Shown piece after piece: positions 16,862 to 26,102 of a DNA stretch of 64,000 bases (the stretch's first letter is position 1; each line of letters begins with the position of its first letter). The notes below the pieces were generated by a model. The model was not told the DNA's origin, made no database searches, and worked only from the letters and a program-made list of their open reading frames with translations. Location of the stretch: positions 1-64,000 of the forward strand of contig CAUJKA010000275.1 in the NCBI GenBank assembly GCA_963204965.1, read 5' to 3'. The stretch comes from Planctomycetota bacterium. GTDB lineage: Bacteria > Planctomycetota > Planctomycetia > Pirellulales > Pirellulaceae. The position numbers and the translations under genes are program-made.

Positions 16862-19663
16862 CTACTGGGGGCGGCGGGTTTGGTGGATTTGGCGGAGGAT
16901 TTGGCTGATTTCGTTGGCGACACGGATGTTGCCTTCGTCGCGGTAGAGCTTCTCGAGCTGAACTAACTCGCGAATGAGTGCGTTCATGGTTAGAGCGAAT
17001 GAGCGATCCGAGGAGGCTCGACTAACGAGCGTCATGATGGAGCGTTTAGCAGATTGCAGCCCTTCATAGGCTCGCTCGCGTTCCTTCTGCTGTATGGCGA
17101 TACTGGCAAGTTTGATTCGCAGCTTGGCGTGCAGGTGATGGTAATCTAGCAGGTTCGGATGTTCATCGACCAGTTCCTTAGCGATTGCCGCGCCACGCTC
17201 TATAAGCTTCTGCTCTTCCTTGTCAGCACCGGGTAAGGTGAGGCTACAAGCCAAGGCTAGTAGATATTGATACTCCGAGTTCTGCGGATGCTTCTTGACA
17301 AGTTCATCTAGGGCCGAGATGGCCTTGTTGCGATTTTCGAATTGATTAGCTTGATCTCGCTCGAGATCCGCCGCGGCCAAACACCAATAGCATGAGGCTC
17401 GCAATGCAATGTACTCGCCGTTGTCTGGATCTTCGGCGACAAGTTCGTCAAGGATCTTGATCGCATCAAAGATCAGCGGCTTGTTGACGCGTTCCCAAAG
17501 TCGCTTCCCGGCTTCAAGATTGGGACGATCGCCTTGCCCCAGCCGATCTCCGGTGAAGGGACGTTGCCCACCGGGAACAGGTTCGACTGAACTGCGATCT
17601 CCGGTGAGTGGTCGATTGGCCTGCATTCTTCCAGCGCTGGCAAAGGCTCGAAGAACGTCGAAGCCTAACGCGCTCTTGGTGCGCGCGAGTTCGAGTCGCA
17701 CTTCTCGATTTTCCTTGATCAGCGGGCTGCCTTCTAACAGCCGGATCGACTTGTTGCTCCACTCTTGAGCCAAGATAAGCGCGCCGCCCATTCTGTGCGC
17801 TGAACTGAGTTCGTTCTGCGTTCGGACTCGCGTGAGCAGCTCTTCCTTGCTCAATCTACCCGACTCAGCCTTGTTGTATGTCGGAAGAAGATTCAGCGAT
17901 TTCTCGTAAGCTTCGATAGCCTTTTGAGGCTGTCCCACGATTTGATAGATGTTGCCCACACGGCGATAGGCTTTCGCCGATTCGGCCTCCAGTTGAACAT
18001 TCTCTGCATTTAGCATTGCGAACTGTTCGTAAAATTTGACCATCCGATCTAGAAAGGCCGCGTCTTCAGTCGTAAGCGAAGGTTCAACGCCAGAGATCTC
18101 TCGCAATCCTTCAACTTCCAGATCCACAGAGCTCTTGGTCCCACGAGAGATCATGTGCATGAACATCTCGTCAAACGCCTCGATCGACAGTGCCACATTC
18201 GACTCGGCGCGATCATACTGCGACTTCATTAGCTGAAAATTCTGCTCGGATTGTTCAAGCGCCAGCGATGTTGCCGACTGTTGAGTCCGCAACTTGCGAA
18301 GGGCTGAAGTGGTCAGTAGATAGCCTACCGAAGCTGATATAGCGACCAGCGCTAGGAGTACGGCTGATGTTGCCGAGAGTGTTGCCGCTAACGGATTGCG
18401 TCTCGCCCAGCGCCACGCGGACTCAACGGCCGATGGCCTTCGCGCGGCGATCGTTCGATCTTCGAGAAAGGCTACGAGATCACGATGCAAACTGCCCGCT
18501 GTTGCATAACGGACCGCCGGTTCTCGAGCGATAGCTTTGTCGACAATAGTGGCCAAATCTCGAGGAATGTCGGACAAGAGTTTGTGGATGGGCGTCGGGG
18601 ATTTTGACGCGATGGCCGCGATCAGCTCGGCTGGTGACGAGCCCGTGTACGCAGGCTTCAGCGCCAACATCTCGTAGAGGACCAAGCCGATACCATAGAT
18701 TTCGCTACGAACATCGTACTTAAGTTCCAACGATTCCGGAGGCAGATATTGCGGCGTGCCGACTACATCGCCGGTTCGCGTGAGCGCAGTCTCTTGCGAA
18801 ACATCTTTAGCTAAGCCGAAGTCGGTGATCCAAATTCGTCCCGTGCTATCCAGAATCATATTCGATGGCTTGATGTCGCGATGCAGAATCCCTGCCGAGT
18901 GCGCGTGAGAGAGTGCGTCGGCCATTTGCGCTGCAAGTTTGGCTGCCCAACGAAAACGATTTTTCTCTAGATTGCTGGAGCTGTGGGAGATCGGCGCAGG
19001 TTGCAACTCTGGTGCGTGAGTGTTTGAGGCTGAGGTAGAACGGTTGGCACCATCGGAGTTACTCGAAGTACTGGACTTGGCGGGACGACTTAGGCCGATA
19101 AGGTTGCTCGACAGCGCGCCGCCAACATTCATGCTTCGAAGTCTATCGATAACTTGATTGAGGCTTTCGCCGTCGACAAAGTCCATGACATAGTAGTGGT
19201 AGCCCTGCCCTTCACCTGCTTCGAAGACGCTCACAATGTTCGTATGGTGCAGACGCGCGGCGGCTTGTGCTTCGCGGCGAAATCGCTGTACATGCGTTTC
19301 GCCATCCATCAGCGGCGTGGGCATGACTTTGATCGCAACCTGCCGTCCGAGCGATTCGTGAATCGCGGCAAAGACGACCCCCATTCCACCGCGGCCAATC
19401 TCCTTCACAATCTTGTAGGGGCCAATCTGCGTTAGCTTGCTGACGCTGTCCAGCTTTTGTCGCGATCCGGTAGTGGAGGCGCTGGCTGATTTTAACTGTT
19501 CAATCATGGAGATCGATGAAAGCACGTCGGCGATTTCGTCCGCCAAGTGAGGATAGCGGTCCTGGTACTGCTGAATCGTGGGATGTTGACCCGCGCGGAT
19601 CGCCGTCGTGAATTCGTGGATGATCGACTCGAGAAGTTCGTCATCCGAAGGTTCAGTTGCCAT
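16862..19663 (-). CDS. Membrane Ser/Thr protein kinase with TPR C-terminus
   Basis: 933 residues. An N-terminal ~75-residue segment is followed by a PknB-type kinase: glycine loop GRGGMG near 90-95, catalytic K112 in VAIKVMP, HRDIKPSN, DFGLAKD, GTPQYLPPE. A Ser/Thr/Asn-rich insert of ~70 residues lies before the HRD loop. One membrane helix follows (LALVAISASVGYLL, near 430), and the outside half has TPR-like helices (AKAYRRVGNIYQIVGQPQKA). Planctomycetes carry dozens of such kinases, typically paired with ECF sigma factors. Its ATG overlaps the ECF gene's end by 11 bases, so the two are co-translated; the kinase is a plausible direct or indirect regulator of that sigma factor. Active-site residues are complete. 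Confidence 0.93.
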   Translation of the reverse strand: MATEPSDDELLESIIHEFTTAIRAGQHPTIQQYQDRYPHLADEIADVLSSISMIEQLKSASASTTGSRQKLDSVSKLTQIGPYKIVKEIGRGGMGVVFAAIHESLGRQVAIKVMPTPLMDGETHVQRFRREAQAAARLHHTNIVSVFEAGEGQGYHYYVMDFVDGESLNQVIDRLRSMNVGGALSSNLIGLSRPAKSSTSSNSDGANRSTSASNTHAPELQPAPISHSSSNLEKNRFRWAAKLAAQMADALSHAHSAGILHRDIKPSNMILDSTGRIWITDFGLAKDVSQETALTRTGDVVGTPQYLPPESLELKYDVRSEIYGIGLVLYEMLALKPAYTGSSPAELIAAIASKSPTPIHKLLSDIPRDLATIVDKAIAREPAVRYATAGSLHRDLVAFLEDRTIAARRPSAVESAWRWARRNPLAATLSATSAVLLALVAISASVGYLLTTSALRKLRTQQSATSLALEQSEQNFQLMKSQYDRAESNVALSIEAFDEMFMHMISRGTKSSVDLEVEGLREISGVEPSLTTEDAAFLDRMVKFYEQFAMLNAENVQLEAESAKAYRRVGNIYQIVGQPQKAIEAYEKSLNLLPTYNKAESGRLSKEELLTRVRTQNELSSAHRMGGALILAQEWSNKSIRLLEGSPLIKENREVRLELARTKSALGFDVLRAFASAGRMQANRPLTGDRSSVEPVPGGQRPFTGDRLGQGDRPNLEAGKRLWERVNKPLIFDAIKILDELVAEDPDNGEYIALRASCYWCLAAADLERDQANQFENRNKAISALDELVKKHPQNSEYQYLLALACSLTLPGADKEEQKLIERGAAIAKELVDEHPNLLDYHHLHAKLRIKLASIAIQQKERERAYEGLQSAKRSIMTLVSRASSDRSFALTMNALIRELVQLEKLYRDEGNIRVANEISQILRQIHQTRRPQ

Positions 19664-20288
19664 CGCCGTTCACCATATCCATGATCTCTTTTAACCGCTT
19701 GAGGGCTCGCAAGTATCGCTTGCTGGCCGCAGAAGGCTCAATTCCAAGATATTCAGCGGTCTCTAGATTGGATAGTTCTTCGAAGTGCCGAAGCGCGATG
19801 ATCTCGCGATCTAGTTCGGGTAGTTGCTCCAAAGTCTGTTGCAGCATGGCAATCTGTTCGGCTTTTTCGACCAAGCGACTGGGTGTTGATACCTGACCGA
19901 CGATTTGTGCTGCGATGGCCATCGACGTGTCACAGCCCGTTCCCGTTGGCCCAAACAGCTTCTCGCGACGCGCATCACGCTTATCGGCATCCAAGTGATG
20001 ACGATGCAAATCCAGTAGCATCTGATGCAATTCCATGCGTAGCCAGATGAAGAAAGGCAGCTCTTGTTTGCTCAAGAAGTTGTCCAAGTGCTTCGAAGCG
20101 CGAACGTAGGCCTCTTGAATCACGTCCGACTCGGAAACCCTTCCGCTGAGCCGATAGTCCAAGCGAAAGTTGACAATTCGCTTGAGCCGTGGGCGAACTA
20201 TTTGGAAGAACTGAGCGAGGGCTTGCTCACGATCTCGCTCTAACGATTGAATGATCTCGGCTTGATCGGGAAGTGCGTCGCTGTCCAT
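19653..20288 (-). CDS. ECF RNA polymerase sigma factor
   Basis: 211 residues. Region 2 (FFQIVRPRLKRIVNFRLD, then SESDVIQEAYVRASKHLDNF) binds core polymerase and the -10 element; region 4 near the end is a helix-turn-helix (LEQLPELDREIIALRHFEEL, then TAEYLGIEPSAASKRYLRAL) for the -35 element. It is of the kind common in planctomycetes next to Ser/Thr kinases. No anti-sigma gene is adjacent; the overlapping kinase occupies that place. ATG at 20288 is chosen over a TTG at 20297. It starts 9 bases after the nadB stop, so it is probably co-transcribed with nadB, an odd pairing that may be read-through. Confidence 0.9.
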   Translation of the reverse strand: MDSDALPDQAEIIQSLERDREQALAQFFQIVRPRLKRIVNFRLDYRLSGRVSESDVIQEAYVRASKHLDNFLSKQELPFFIWLRMELHQMLLDLHRHHLDADKRDARREKLFGPTGTGCDTSMAIAAQIVGQVSTPSRLVEKAEQIAMLQQTLEQLPELDREIIALRHFEELSNLETAEYLGIEPSAASKRYLRALKRLKEIMDMVNGDGN

Positions 20289-20297
20289 ATCAATCAA

Positions 20298-21932
20298 CTA
20301 TTTTTGAAACAGAAGATGTCTTCGCCAATTGGGGTCGGCAGTAGGATAGTCCATGCGGAAATGAACTCCACGAGATTCCTTTCGCTCCAACGCGGCTTCG
20401 GTCATCATCAGTGCGGTGGTCAGCAAGTTTTGGAGTTCCCAGCCTTCGTGGTTATCGAAGGCGTGTTGCAGTACGTAACGCGAATAGGTTCGTAGTTCGT
20501 CGAGTGCTTCACAAAGTCGTTTTTCGGTGCGCTGAACACCAACCAGTCGCCACATCAAGCTTTGCACCGAGTTGCGGATGTCAGCTAAATCCAAGACCGT
20601 TTGCGACGGTTGCCGCGAAGGACTGTTTAGACTCTGTGGTCGCAGCGCATCGTCAGGCATGGCCATTGCCGCAGCGCTGGAAGCGATACCGGCTCGCGCG
20701 CCGAACACCAAACCTTCGAGCAAGCTGTTCGAGGCTAAGCGATTCGCGCCGTGCAGGCCAGAGCTTGTCACTTCGCCCGCTGCCCAAAGTCCTGTTAAGC
20801 TACTTTGTCCATGTTGATCGACTTCTACGCCGCCAACCATGTAGTGCGCACCGGGGCGAACTGGAATCAAATCCTTGCAAGGATCGAGAGCAAACTTCTT
20901 GCACGCTGCAGTGAAACCTGGGAATTCATTGTGGACGCGATCTGGGTCCAAATGTCTGAGCGAGAGGTAGACGCAGGGGTGCTCCGTCTTGCCCATTTGC
21001 GTGACGATCGATTGGCTGACCACGTCGCGCGGTGCAAGCTCTAATCGTGCATCGTAATCGGGCATAAAACGATATTGATTGCAGTCGACCAAATGGGCAC
21101 CGGCACCACGAATTGCTTCTGTGATCAATGTTCGCGAACTTCCAGCGATGTAAAGAACCGTTGGATGGAACTGCATGAACTCCATGTCGCGCAGTCTAGC
21201 TCCAGCGCGATAGGCCAACGCATGACCATCACCAGTAGCGACGCGTGGGTTGGTGGTTTCGCGATAGACTTGTCCGCATCCGCCAGTGCACAAGATGGTC
21301 TGACGAGCCCAAACCAAGATCGGTTCGGAATTCTCGCGAGCGATAATCGCGCCGAAGCACTGCTGACCGTTGCTCAGCAGATCGATCGTGAAAGCTTGTT
21401 CCCATATGCGAATGTTGGGCTGGTCGTGCACTCGCTGGATAACAGCACGCATGATCTCTTTGCCTGTGGCATCGCCCAGCGCGTGAAGAATACGCTGATG
21501 GCTGTGGCCGCCTTCTTGGCCCAGCATCAACTGTCCATCGTGGTTATCGAAGTTTGTGCCCCAGCGAATCAGCTCGGCGATATGCTCTGGAGCTTCTCGC
21601 ACCACCATGTTGACGACGGAAGGATCACAGAAGTCACCGCCGGCGGTTAACGTATCGCGAACGTGATCTTCGAAGCGATCTTCGGGATCCCAAACACTGG
21701 CAATGCCGCCTTGCGCGTAGGTACTGTTGCTCTCTTGAAGCTGACCTTTGGTGACAACGATCGTGTCTAAGCTAGGATCGACTGCTAAGGCGGCTCGCAG
21801 TCCGGCCAGCCCACCACCGATGATCAAGATGTCGGTAAAGTAGTGTGCGATCCGCTTGAACGAAAAGTCTGCCAAGTAACGCGGGCAATCTGGACCGGAT
21901 AAATGGAGAGGTTCGAGAGCAAAGTCTGTCAT
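20298..21932 (-). CDS. nadB: L-aspartate oxidase
   Basis: 544 residues. Flavoenzyme that oxidises L-aspartate to iminoaspartate, the first step of bacterial NAD synthesis, in the cytoplasm. Visible motifs are the FAD dinucleotide fold DILIIGGGLAGLRAAL, the family motif STYAQGGIAS, the substrate-side loop EGGHSHQRILHALGDATG, VATGDGHALAYRAGA and GLHGANRLASNSLLEGLVFG. The C-terminal helical domain of the fumarate-reductase superfamily is present and length is normal. ATG at 21932 is used; a TTG lies one codon upstream. nadA and nadC are not in the window. Confidence 0.95.
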   Translation of the reverse strand: MTDFALEPLHLSGPDCPRYLADFSFKRIAHYFTDILIIGGGLAGLRAALAVDPSLDTIVVTKGQLQESNSTYAQGGIASVWDPEDRFEDHVRDTLTAGGDFCDPSVVNMVVREAPEHIAELIRWGTNFDNHDGQLMLGQEGGHSHQRILHALGDATGKEIMRAVIQRVHDQPNIRIWEQAFTIDLLSNGQQCFGAIIARENSEPILVWARQTILCTGGCGQVYRETTNPRVATGDGHALAYRAGARLRDMEFMQFHPTVLYIAGSSRTLITEAIRGAGAHLVDCNQYRFMPDYDARLELAPRDVVSQSIVTQMGKTEHPCVYLSLRHLDPDRVHNEFPGFTAACKKFALDPCKDLIPVRPGAHYMVGGVEVDQHGQSSLTGLWAAGEVTSSGLHGANRLASNSLLEGLVFGARAGIASSAAAMAMPDDALRPQSLNSPSRQPSQTVLDLADIRNSVQSLMWRLVGVQRTEKRLCEALDELRTYSRYVLQHAFDNHEGWELQNLLTTALMMTEAALERKESRGVHFRMDYPTADPNWRRHLLFQK

Positions 21933-22167
21933 CAATCAGTTCCGAACCAGGAATAGTCTTGTGGGAATTAGTCTTGCGGGAAAACCGGCCAGGAGGGAAA
22001 CGCTGTCAGGGCTAAAGTCTCCGCCGCTAAGGTTGCTTACGGAGTATCCTACCTAGATGAGAAGACCATCATTGTAGCCAGAAACGACCCGAGGTAAGAC
22101 GTTTGGTAAGATTCTCGACTTTCTAAAGCGAGAACGAGCTAGTGCTTTGTTCCCTTTTGTCTTTACG

Positions 22168-22234
22168 GTAGTGGACGAGGTAACGAGTCCGGTTACACGA
22201 CGATTTGCGGGGGACTCGTCACCTCGTCCACTAC
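22168..22234. terminator. Long near-perfect hairpin downstream of the FHIPEP gene
   Basis: Arms 22168-22190 and 22212-22234 are 23 bases each with a single mismatch and a 21-base loop. The core is GTGGACGAGGT...ACCTCGTCCAC. It begins one base past the stop codon of the minus-strand FHIPEP gene, so it would fold at the end of that mRNA. It lacks a clear U-run, and arms this long and GC-rich resemble dispersed intergenic palindromes as much as a simple terminator. Confidence 0.6.
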
Positions 22235-22235
22235 C

Positions 22236-23657
22236 CTATTCCAAGGCTGCGGATTGGTTTTCGCATTGCGGAAGTGGTAACGCAGCAGATCGGGGGACTC
22301 CGCAAAAAGAGTCGACGCTGAAGCGAACGGTTTGCCAAGCGATGCTGGATTGTTTCAATTCGCTTGACGAAATCACCATCCAACGTGTCCACAAGCTGCG
22401 TAGAGCGATCGCGATTTGACGTCGCAATTCCTGTGGCACCACAAGGACCAGAGTTTGCCCTGAAGTCTGCTCAGTCGACTTACTTGTGGCTAGATCGTTG
22501 GCAAGATCTCTGAGCGAATCGCGAAATCGCGAAATCAGTTCTTCCGATTCCACAATTTGTGGCAACTCTTGCAATAGTTCGTCGCTCAACTCAACTCGCG
22601 TCGCGTGACCCTGGAAGTTAACAGCTGGCTTGAGGAAGCTGTTGATCAGCTTGGCTCGCACTTGATCCACGACTTCGCTGATAGTATCGCCAGATGCAAG
22701 GACCGAGGCTTCCGCGATGCGATCGATCGCGCTAAGTTTGAGTCCTTCGTCGAGTAAGCTGATAAGAACCTCGTGGAACCGCAGTCGGTTGGAAAATCCG
22801 CTCAAGAAGTCGTAGCTAATTCCCGGCGCGGAGGTAGTCAGACTGCGAACGATCTCCAAAGTGGAATCGAAGTTGACTAGTTCGCCGACATTTTGAATTA
22901 GCACCTCACGAAGGTGGCCAACCAAAACGGCAACAGCTTCGAAACATCGCAGCCCAGCGACTTCGGCTTGGGTAACTTGCTGCGGATCGATCCATGCGGC
23001 AGGTGCCCCCGAGATCGGTTCAGCAATGATTGTTTCGCTAAACTGTCTTAGCGTATGACTTGGACCTATGGCAAGGAACTTTCCGACTTGCAACTCTCCA
23101 CCGGCTCGTGGAGTTCCAGAAATTGCGATGCTGTATTGTTGGTCGCTTAGTGTTACCAAATCGCGGAGGTGAATCTTCGGTATGTCAAAGCAATAGTCAG
23201 CCTTCATTTTTGGACGAAGCGAAGCGGTCTTTTCCGTGAAAATGCCAAAGGCGTTTTTGAAATGGTGTGCAAGCCGAGTCCCGACCTGAACTTGAATGGC
23301 ATCGCAGGGCGCGACGGAAACGGGGGTAGGCTCGGCAAAGGGCACTTCGCTTTCAGCAGACACGAACTGATCCAGGGGAGCTAGGCCTTCGTTGTCGCTG
23401 CTGGTTATGGCGCTGATTGAAGCGAAGGAGATGACCGTCTCCGCAAATCCAACTTCGATGCCCTCTTTGACATTCCAATGAGTGGCTTCATCTTGCCATC
23501 GACCGCCTTCGAAATCGTCGAAGACCGAGGCGTTTTGCAGAACAACATAGTCGTCAGACACGATGGAAAGTTTACCGATAAAGCGTCGGTAGCCGTGGGA
23601 CTGAACTGCAACGCAGCGACCCTTATACCGGATCAAAAGTTCTTTAAGCCCGATCAA
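22236..23657 (-). CDS. Orphan FHIPEP (FlhA cytoplasmic-domain) protein with Sm-like N-terminus
   Basis: 473 residues, no membrane segment. Residues ~110-350 follow the FlhA/type III export-gate cytoplasmic domain: DIPKIHLRDLVTLSDQQYSI, AISGTPRAGGEL, KFLAIGPS, PAAWIDPQQVTQAEVAGL, VLVGHLREVLIQNVGEL, RLRFHEVLISLLDEGLKLSA, then EVVDQVRAKLINSF. True FlhA has eight membrane helices first; here they are replaced by ~60 residues reading YKGRCVAVQSHGYRRFIGKL and SIVSDDYVVLQN, which look like a small Sm/LSm-like beta barrel. No flagellar or secretion genes are nearby. TTG at 23657 is chosen because GGGGAGGA (minus strand) lies 8 bases upstream; a TTG at 23663 would be too close. Function unknown; it cannot form an export pore by itself. 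Confidence 0.8.
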   Translation of the reverse strand: MIGLKELLIRYKGRCVAVQSHGYRRFIGKLSIVSDDYVVLQNASVFDDFEGGRWQDEATHWNVKEGIEVGFAETVISFASISAITSSDNEGLAPLDQFVSAESEVPFAEPTPVSVAPCDAIQVQVGTRLAHHFKNAFGIFTEKTASLRPKMKADYCFDIPKIHLRDLVTLSDQQYSIAISGTPRAGGELQVGKFLAIGPSHTLRQFSETIIAEPISGAPAAWIDPQQVTQAEVAGLRCFEAVAVLVGHLREVLIQNVGELVNFDSTLEIVRSLTTSAPGISYDFLSGFSNRLRFHEVLISLLDEGLKLSAIDRIAEASVLASGDTISEVVDQVRAKLINSFLKPAVNFQGHATRVELSDELLQELPQIVESEELISRFRDSLRDLANDLATSKSTEQTSGQTLVLVVPQELRRQIAIALRSLWTRWMVISSSELKQSSIAWQTVRFSVDSFCGVPRSAALPLPQCENQSAALE

Positions 23658-23825
23658 GTTCAAGTCCTCCCCGATGAATCAGCAATGTCCAAATGCCGAG
23701 AACATCTATCATACCGACTTTCGCTAACATCGGAATAAGCAGCGAGAGGGTGTGAGTGGCAGAGCGCGAGAATCCCTCGACGACGCAGATTGAATTTGTG
23801 CAATTTGGACGCACGGCTAAGAAAT

Positions 23826-23928
23826 CGTGCTCGTGCTCAATAAAATGGTGCTCGCAATCGTACTCGAAAGAGCCGAGCAAGAGCACGAGCACCGTCTTCG
23901 ACTGAGCACGAGCACGAGCACGAGCACG
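23826..23928. repeat. GAGCAC hexamer repeats, direct and inverted
   Basis: The gap 23658-23991 between the FHIPEP and acyl carrier protein genes contains CGTGCTCGTGCTC at 23826-23838 and, inverted, GAGCACGAGCAC at 23881-23892 and a four-fold GAGCAC run at about 23904-23928. The opposite orientations can pair into a hairpin. No coding signal is seen in the gap. Confidence 0.75.
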
Positions 23929-23991
23929 AAAATCCGGCGAACGAAGCGTCTCGAGTGCACAAGAACTTGTGGACTTAGAGCAAAACCCAAT

Positions 23992-24216
23992 CTAAGGCTT
24001 CAAACGCTCGCGAATGTAATCTGCTAGATCTTGGACAGTTTCTACGTTCAGTAGAGTATCATCAACGCTTATTTTGAAGCGTTGTTCAATATCAAACGTC
24101 AACTCGGCCATTCCAACGGAGTCGATCCCTAGGAAAATCAAGCTATCGGTAAGCTCGGGTTTTGCCCCAAACTTCTCGCTCAATTGGTTGATCAGGATTT
24201 CTTCAATCGACTCCAC
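23992..24216 (-). CDS. Acyl carrier protein
   Basis: 74 residues, the normal length. LGIDSVGMAEL carries the serine (S33) that receives the phosphopantetheine arm. The acidic helix-rich remainder (VDDTLLNVETVQDLADYI) is typical. Starts at GTG 24216 with AGGGA about 7 bases upstream. The housekeeping acpP usually sits with fabD/fabG/fabF; this one is alone, so it is more likely a second, specialised carrier. The motif IDSVG rather than DSLD also suggests this. Partner enzymes cannot be named from the context. Confidence 0.92.
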   Translation of the reverse strand: MESIEEILINQLSEKFGAKPELTDSLIFLGIDSVGMAELTFDIEQRFKISVDDTLLNVETVQDLADYIRERLKP

Positions 24217-24439
24217 GTCCTGTCCCTAATTAGTCTGCATAAATTCAAAGTGATCTTAGTCTGGCACCCGTAGCGTAGGTTTCCCACTTCGGAAACGATT
24301 TGCGATTTCGTGGTGCAATTTACGCAAAAAGTTGAATTGCAAAAGGCCAACTCAGCCGCAGAGATTCTATTCCAAGTCATGGAAGAGTGGAGAAAAACGC
24401 GAGCTTTTTCAGCTCAAACCGAAAAATATCAAGGCGATG

Positions 24440-24919
24440 TTACTCTTCCGAGGACTCGTCCTGTTCCGCGTAGACCTCTTCCCTGGTTCGCAATTGGATG
24501 AAAAGAGCCTTTTTCTGGTTGGGAAGGGAATAATCAAAGCCTTGGTTGATCAAGAACTTATCCGACGAGCTAATGGCCATGACCTCCATGACGCCTCGCT
24601 TCCTTGCGAGCTCGACACAGTTTGCTACTAAGAAGCCGCCGAGCCCCTTGCCTTGATGAAGTTCGCTTACGGCTAAGCATTGAATTTCGGAGAGCTTCTT
24701 CGAGTAAATTTCTACCGATGAAAATCCGATCACCTCGCCATGAAAAACGGCTACAAAACCAGTCGTCATCAGGGCCAGTAACTCAGCTTTCGTACGACGC
24801 AGAATCATTTTTTGATCAACGAAGGTTTTTAGAAGACCGTGAACAGCCGCCAAGTCTTCGGGCAAAGCGGGCCGAATGGAATAACCTTCGGGTAACGACT
24901 TGTGAGTCGAATCGGACAA
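24440..24919 (-). CDS. GNAT N-acetyltransferase, N-acetylglutamate synthase-like
   Basis: About 159 residues. GNAT fold with the acetyl-CoA loop ELHQGKGLGGFLV and the sheet before it (GEVIGFSSVEIY, LSEIQCLAVS). The N-terminal YSIRPALPEDLAAVHGLL and C-terminal DKFLINQGF with a 'FL...GF' pattern are those of short ArgA-type amino-acid acetyltransferases. TTG 24919 is chosen: GGAGAG lies 5 bases upstream; the frame is open to 24982 but that would overlap the preceding gene. It directly follows a deacylase of the ArgE/DapE family, so a role in arginine synthesis is likely but not certain. Confidence 0.8.
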   Translation of the reverse strand: MSDSTHKSLPEGYSIRPALPEDLAAVHGLLKTFVDQKMILRRTKAELLALMTTGFVAVFHGEVIGFSSVEIYSKKLSEIQCLAVSELHQGKGLGGFLVANCVELARKRGVMEVMAISSSDKFLINQGFDYSLPNQKKALFIQLRTREEVYAEQDESSEE

Positions 24920-24953
24920 TTGAGCTCTCCAAAGAGTACCTAGTGTGAAAAGA

Positions 24954-26102
24954 TTACTGACCGTGCACCGCAAATCGTTCAATCAAGCTTCGGTAGATTT
25001 CGGTGCCGCGATGCAATTGCTCAAGCTCGATCCACTCGTCGCAGCGATGAGCTTGAGCGATATTACCTGGGCCTAGAACGATCAGGTTGGTTAAGTCGCT
25101 GTAGCGGCATCCATCGGTGGCATAGCTGACAGCATCGGGTTGAGTTTGTCCGGCTATTTCGAGCGCAGTCTGAACAAAGGGAAAGTCCGCAGGCGTGTGA
25201 ACCGGCGAAAGTGACGAAATCGCACTAACATCCAGCTCCATATCTCTGGCTCGTTGCGTTAATTCTTCCACCAAGCGTTGCCAATTGGTTTGCGGCATGG
25301 TTCGAAGAAAGACGCAGCAACTGGCTAGGCCGACGGTGATGTTGTACGCTGTTGGTTGATTCTTGAGGACAATATTCAAGCTGAGCGTTGGTGGATTGAA
25401 TGCTTCATTGCGAAGCGAAGGTTCGGTTTCTATGCGCGAGCAGACCTCGCGGAGATAGGTCAAAAAGGGAATGAGCTGCCAGTTGGCATTCAGACCTTCG
25501 CTGGTGCTGCTGTGAGCGGCGATACCATGTGCGGTGACAGTGAATTGACAGCCGCCTTTGTGTGAATTGACGACTCGCAGTTGAGTGGGCTCGGTGATGA
25601 TGCCAACTGAATTGGCTTCCACCATTTTGCGATATACGGGGCATTGCTGAACTAAGGTCCTTGCTCCTACCATTCCGCATTCTTCGTCGCCAGTAACAAA
25701 GAAGTAGATGGGTGCGATTTGCGTTGCTTCGTCGATGGCAGCGATGGCAGATATCGCAGCAGCAATCGGGCCTTTCATATCGCAAGCTCCACGGCCCCAC
25801 AGTCGCCCTGCCTCCACAATTCCGTCAAAAGGGCCGCATTTGTTTTCGGCTCGCCATCCGTCCACCGATACGACGTCATTGTGGGCAAAAAATGCGATGC
25901 CTTGATCGCTGGTCGAGCGTCCTTTGCGGAGGCAGGAAAGGAGCTGCTTCTCGATTCCATGGACATCGCGATACGATTGCCGTGAGACTTCAAATCCAAG
26001 GCTCGCTAAGGATTTTTCAATCACTTCGGTACAAGCCGAGTTGCAACTGTGCGTCACCGAATCGCAGCGAATCAGATCTTGAGCTAGCGAGATTGGATTC
26101 AT
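24954..26102 (-). CDS. M20 metallopeptidase, acetylornithine deacetylase/DapE-like
   Basis: 382 residues. Two-zinc M20 fold: FFAHNDVVSVDGW (first ligand H and catalytic D), GRGACDMKGPIAAAI (bridging D), TGDEECGMVGA (catalytic E plus ligand E), IITEPTQ, and the last ligand H in GPGNIAQAHRCDEW. The dimer domain sits between ~175 and 290. The family deacylates N-acetylornithine or succinyl-diaminopimelate. With the ArgA-like acetyltransferase 34 bases downstream, acetylornithine deacetylase (linear arginine pathway) is the best reading; a general aminoacylase is possible. ATG at 26102. It diverges from glgC. Confidence 0.85.
   Translation of the reverse strand: MNPISLAQDLIRCDSVTHSCNSACTEVIEKSLASLGFEVSRQSYRDVHGIEKQLLSCLRKGRSTSDQGIAFFAHNDVVSVDGWRAENKCGPFDGIVEAGRLWGRGACDMKGPIAAAISAIAAIDEATQIAPIYFFVTGDEECGMVGARTLVQQCPVYRKMVEANSVGIITEPTQLRVVNSHKGGCQFTVTAHGIAAHSSTSEGLNANWQLIPFLTYLREVCSRIETEPSLRNEAFNPPTLSLNIVLKNQPTAYNITVGLASCCVFLRTMPQTNWQRLVEELTQRARDMELDVSAISSLSPVHTPADFPFVQTALEIAGQTQPDAVSYATDGCRYSDLTNLIVLGPGNIAQAHRCDEWIELEQLHRGTEIYRSLIERFAVHGQ

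Noticed and set aside
23826..23928. CRISPR array
   Set aside because: Units are only six bases with no spacers.
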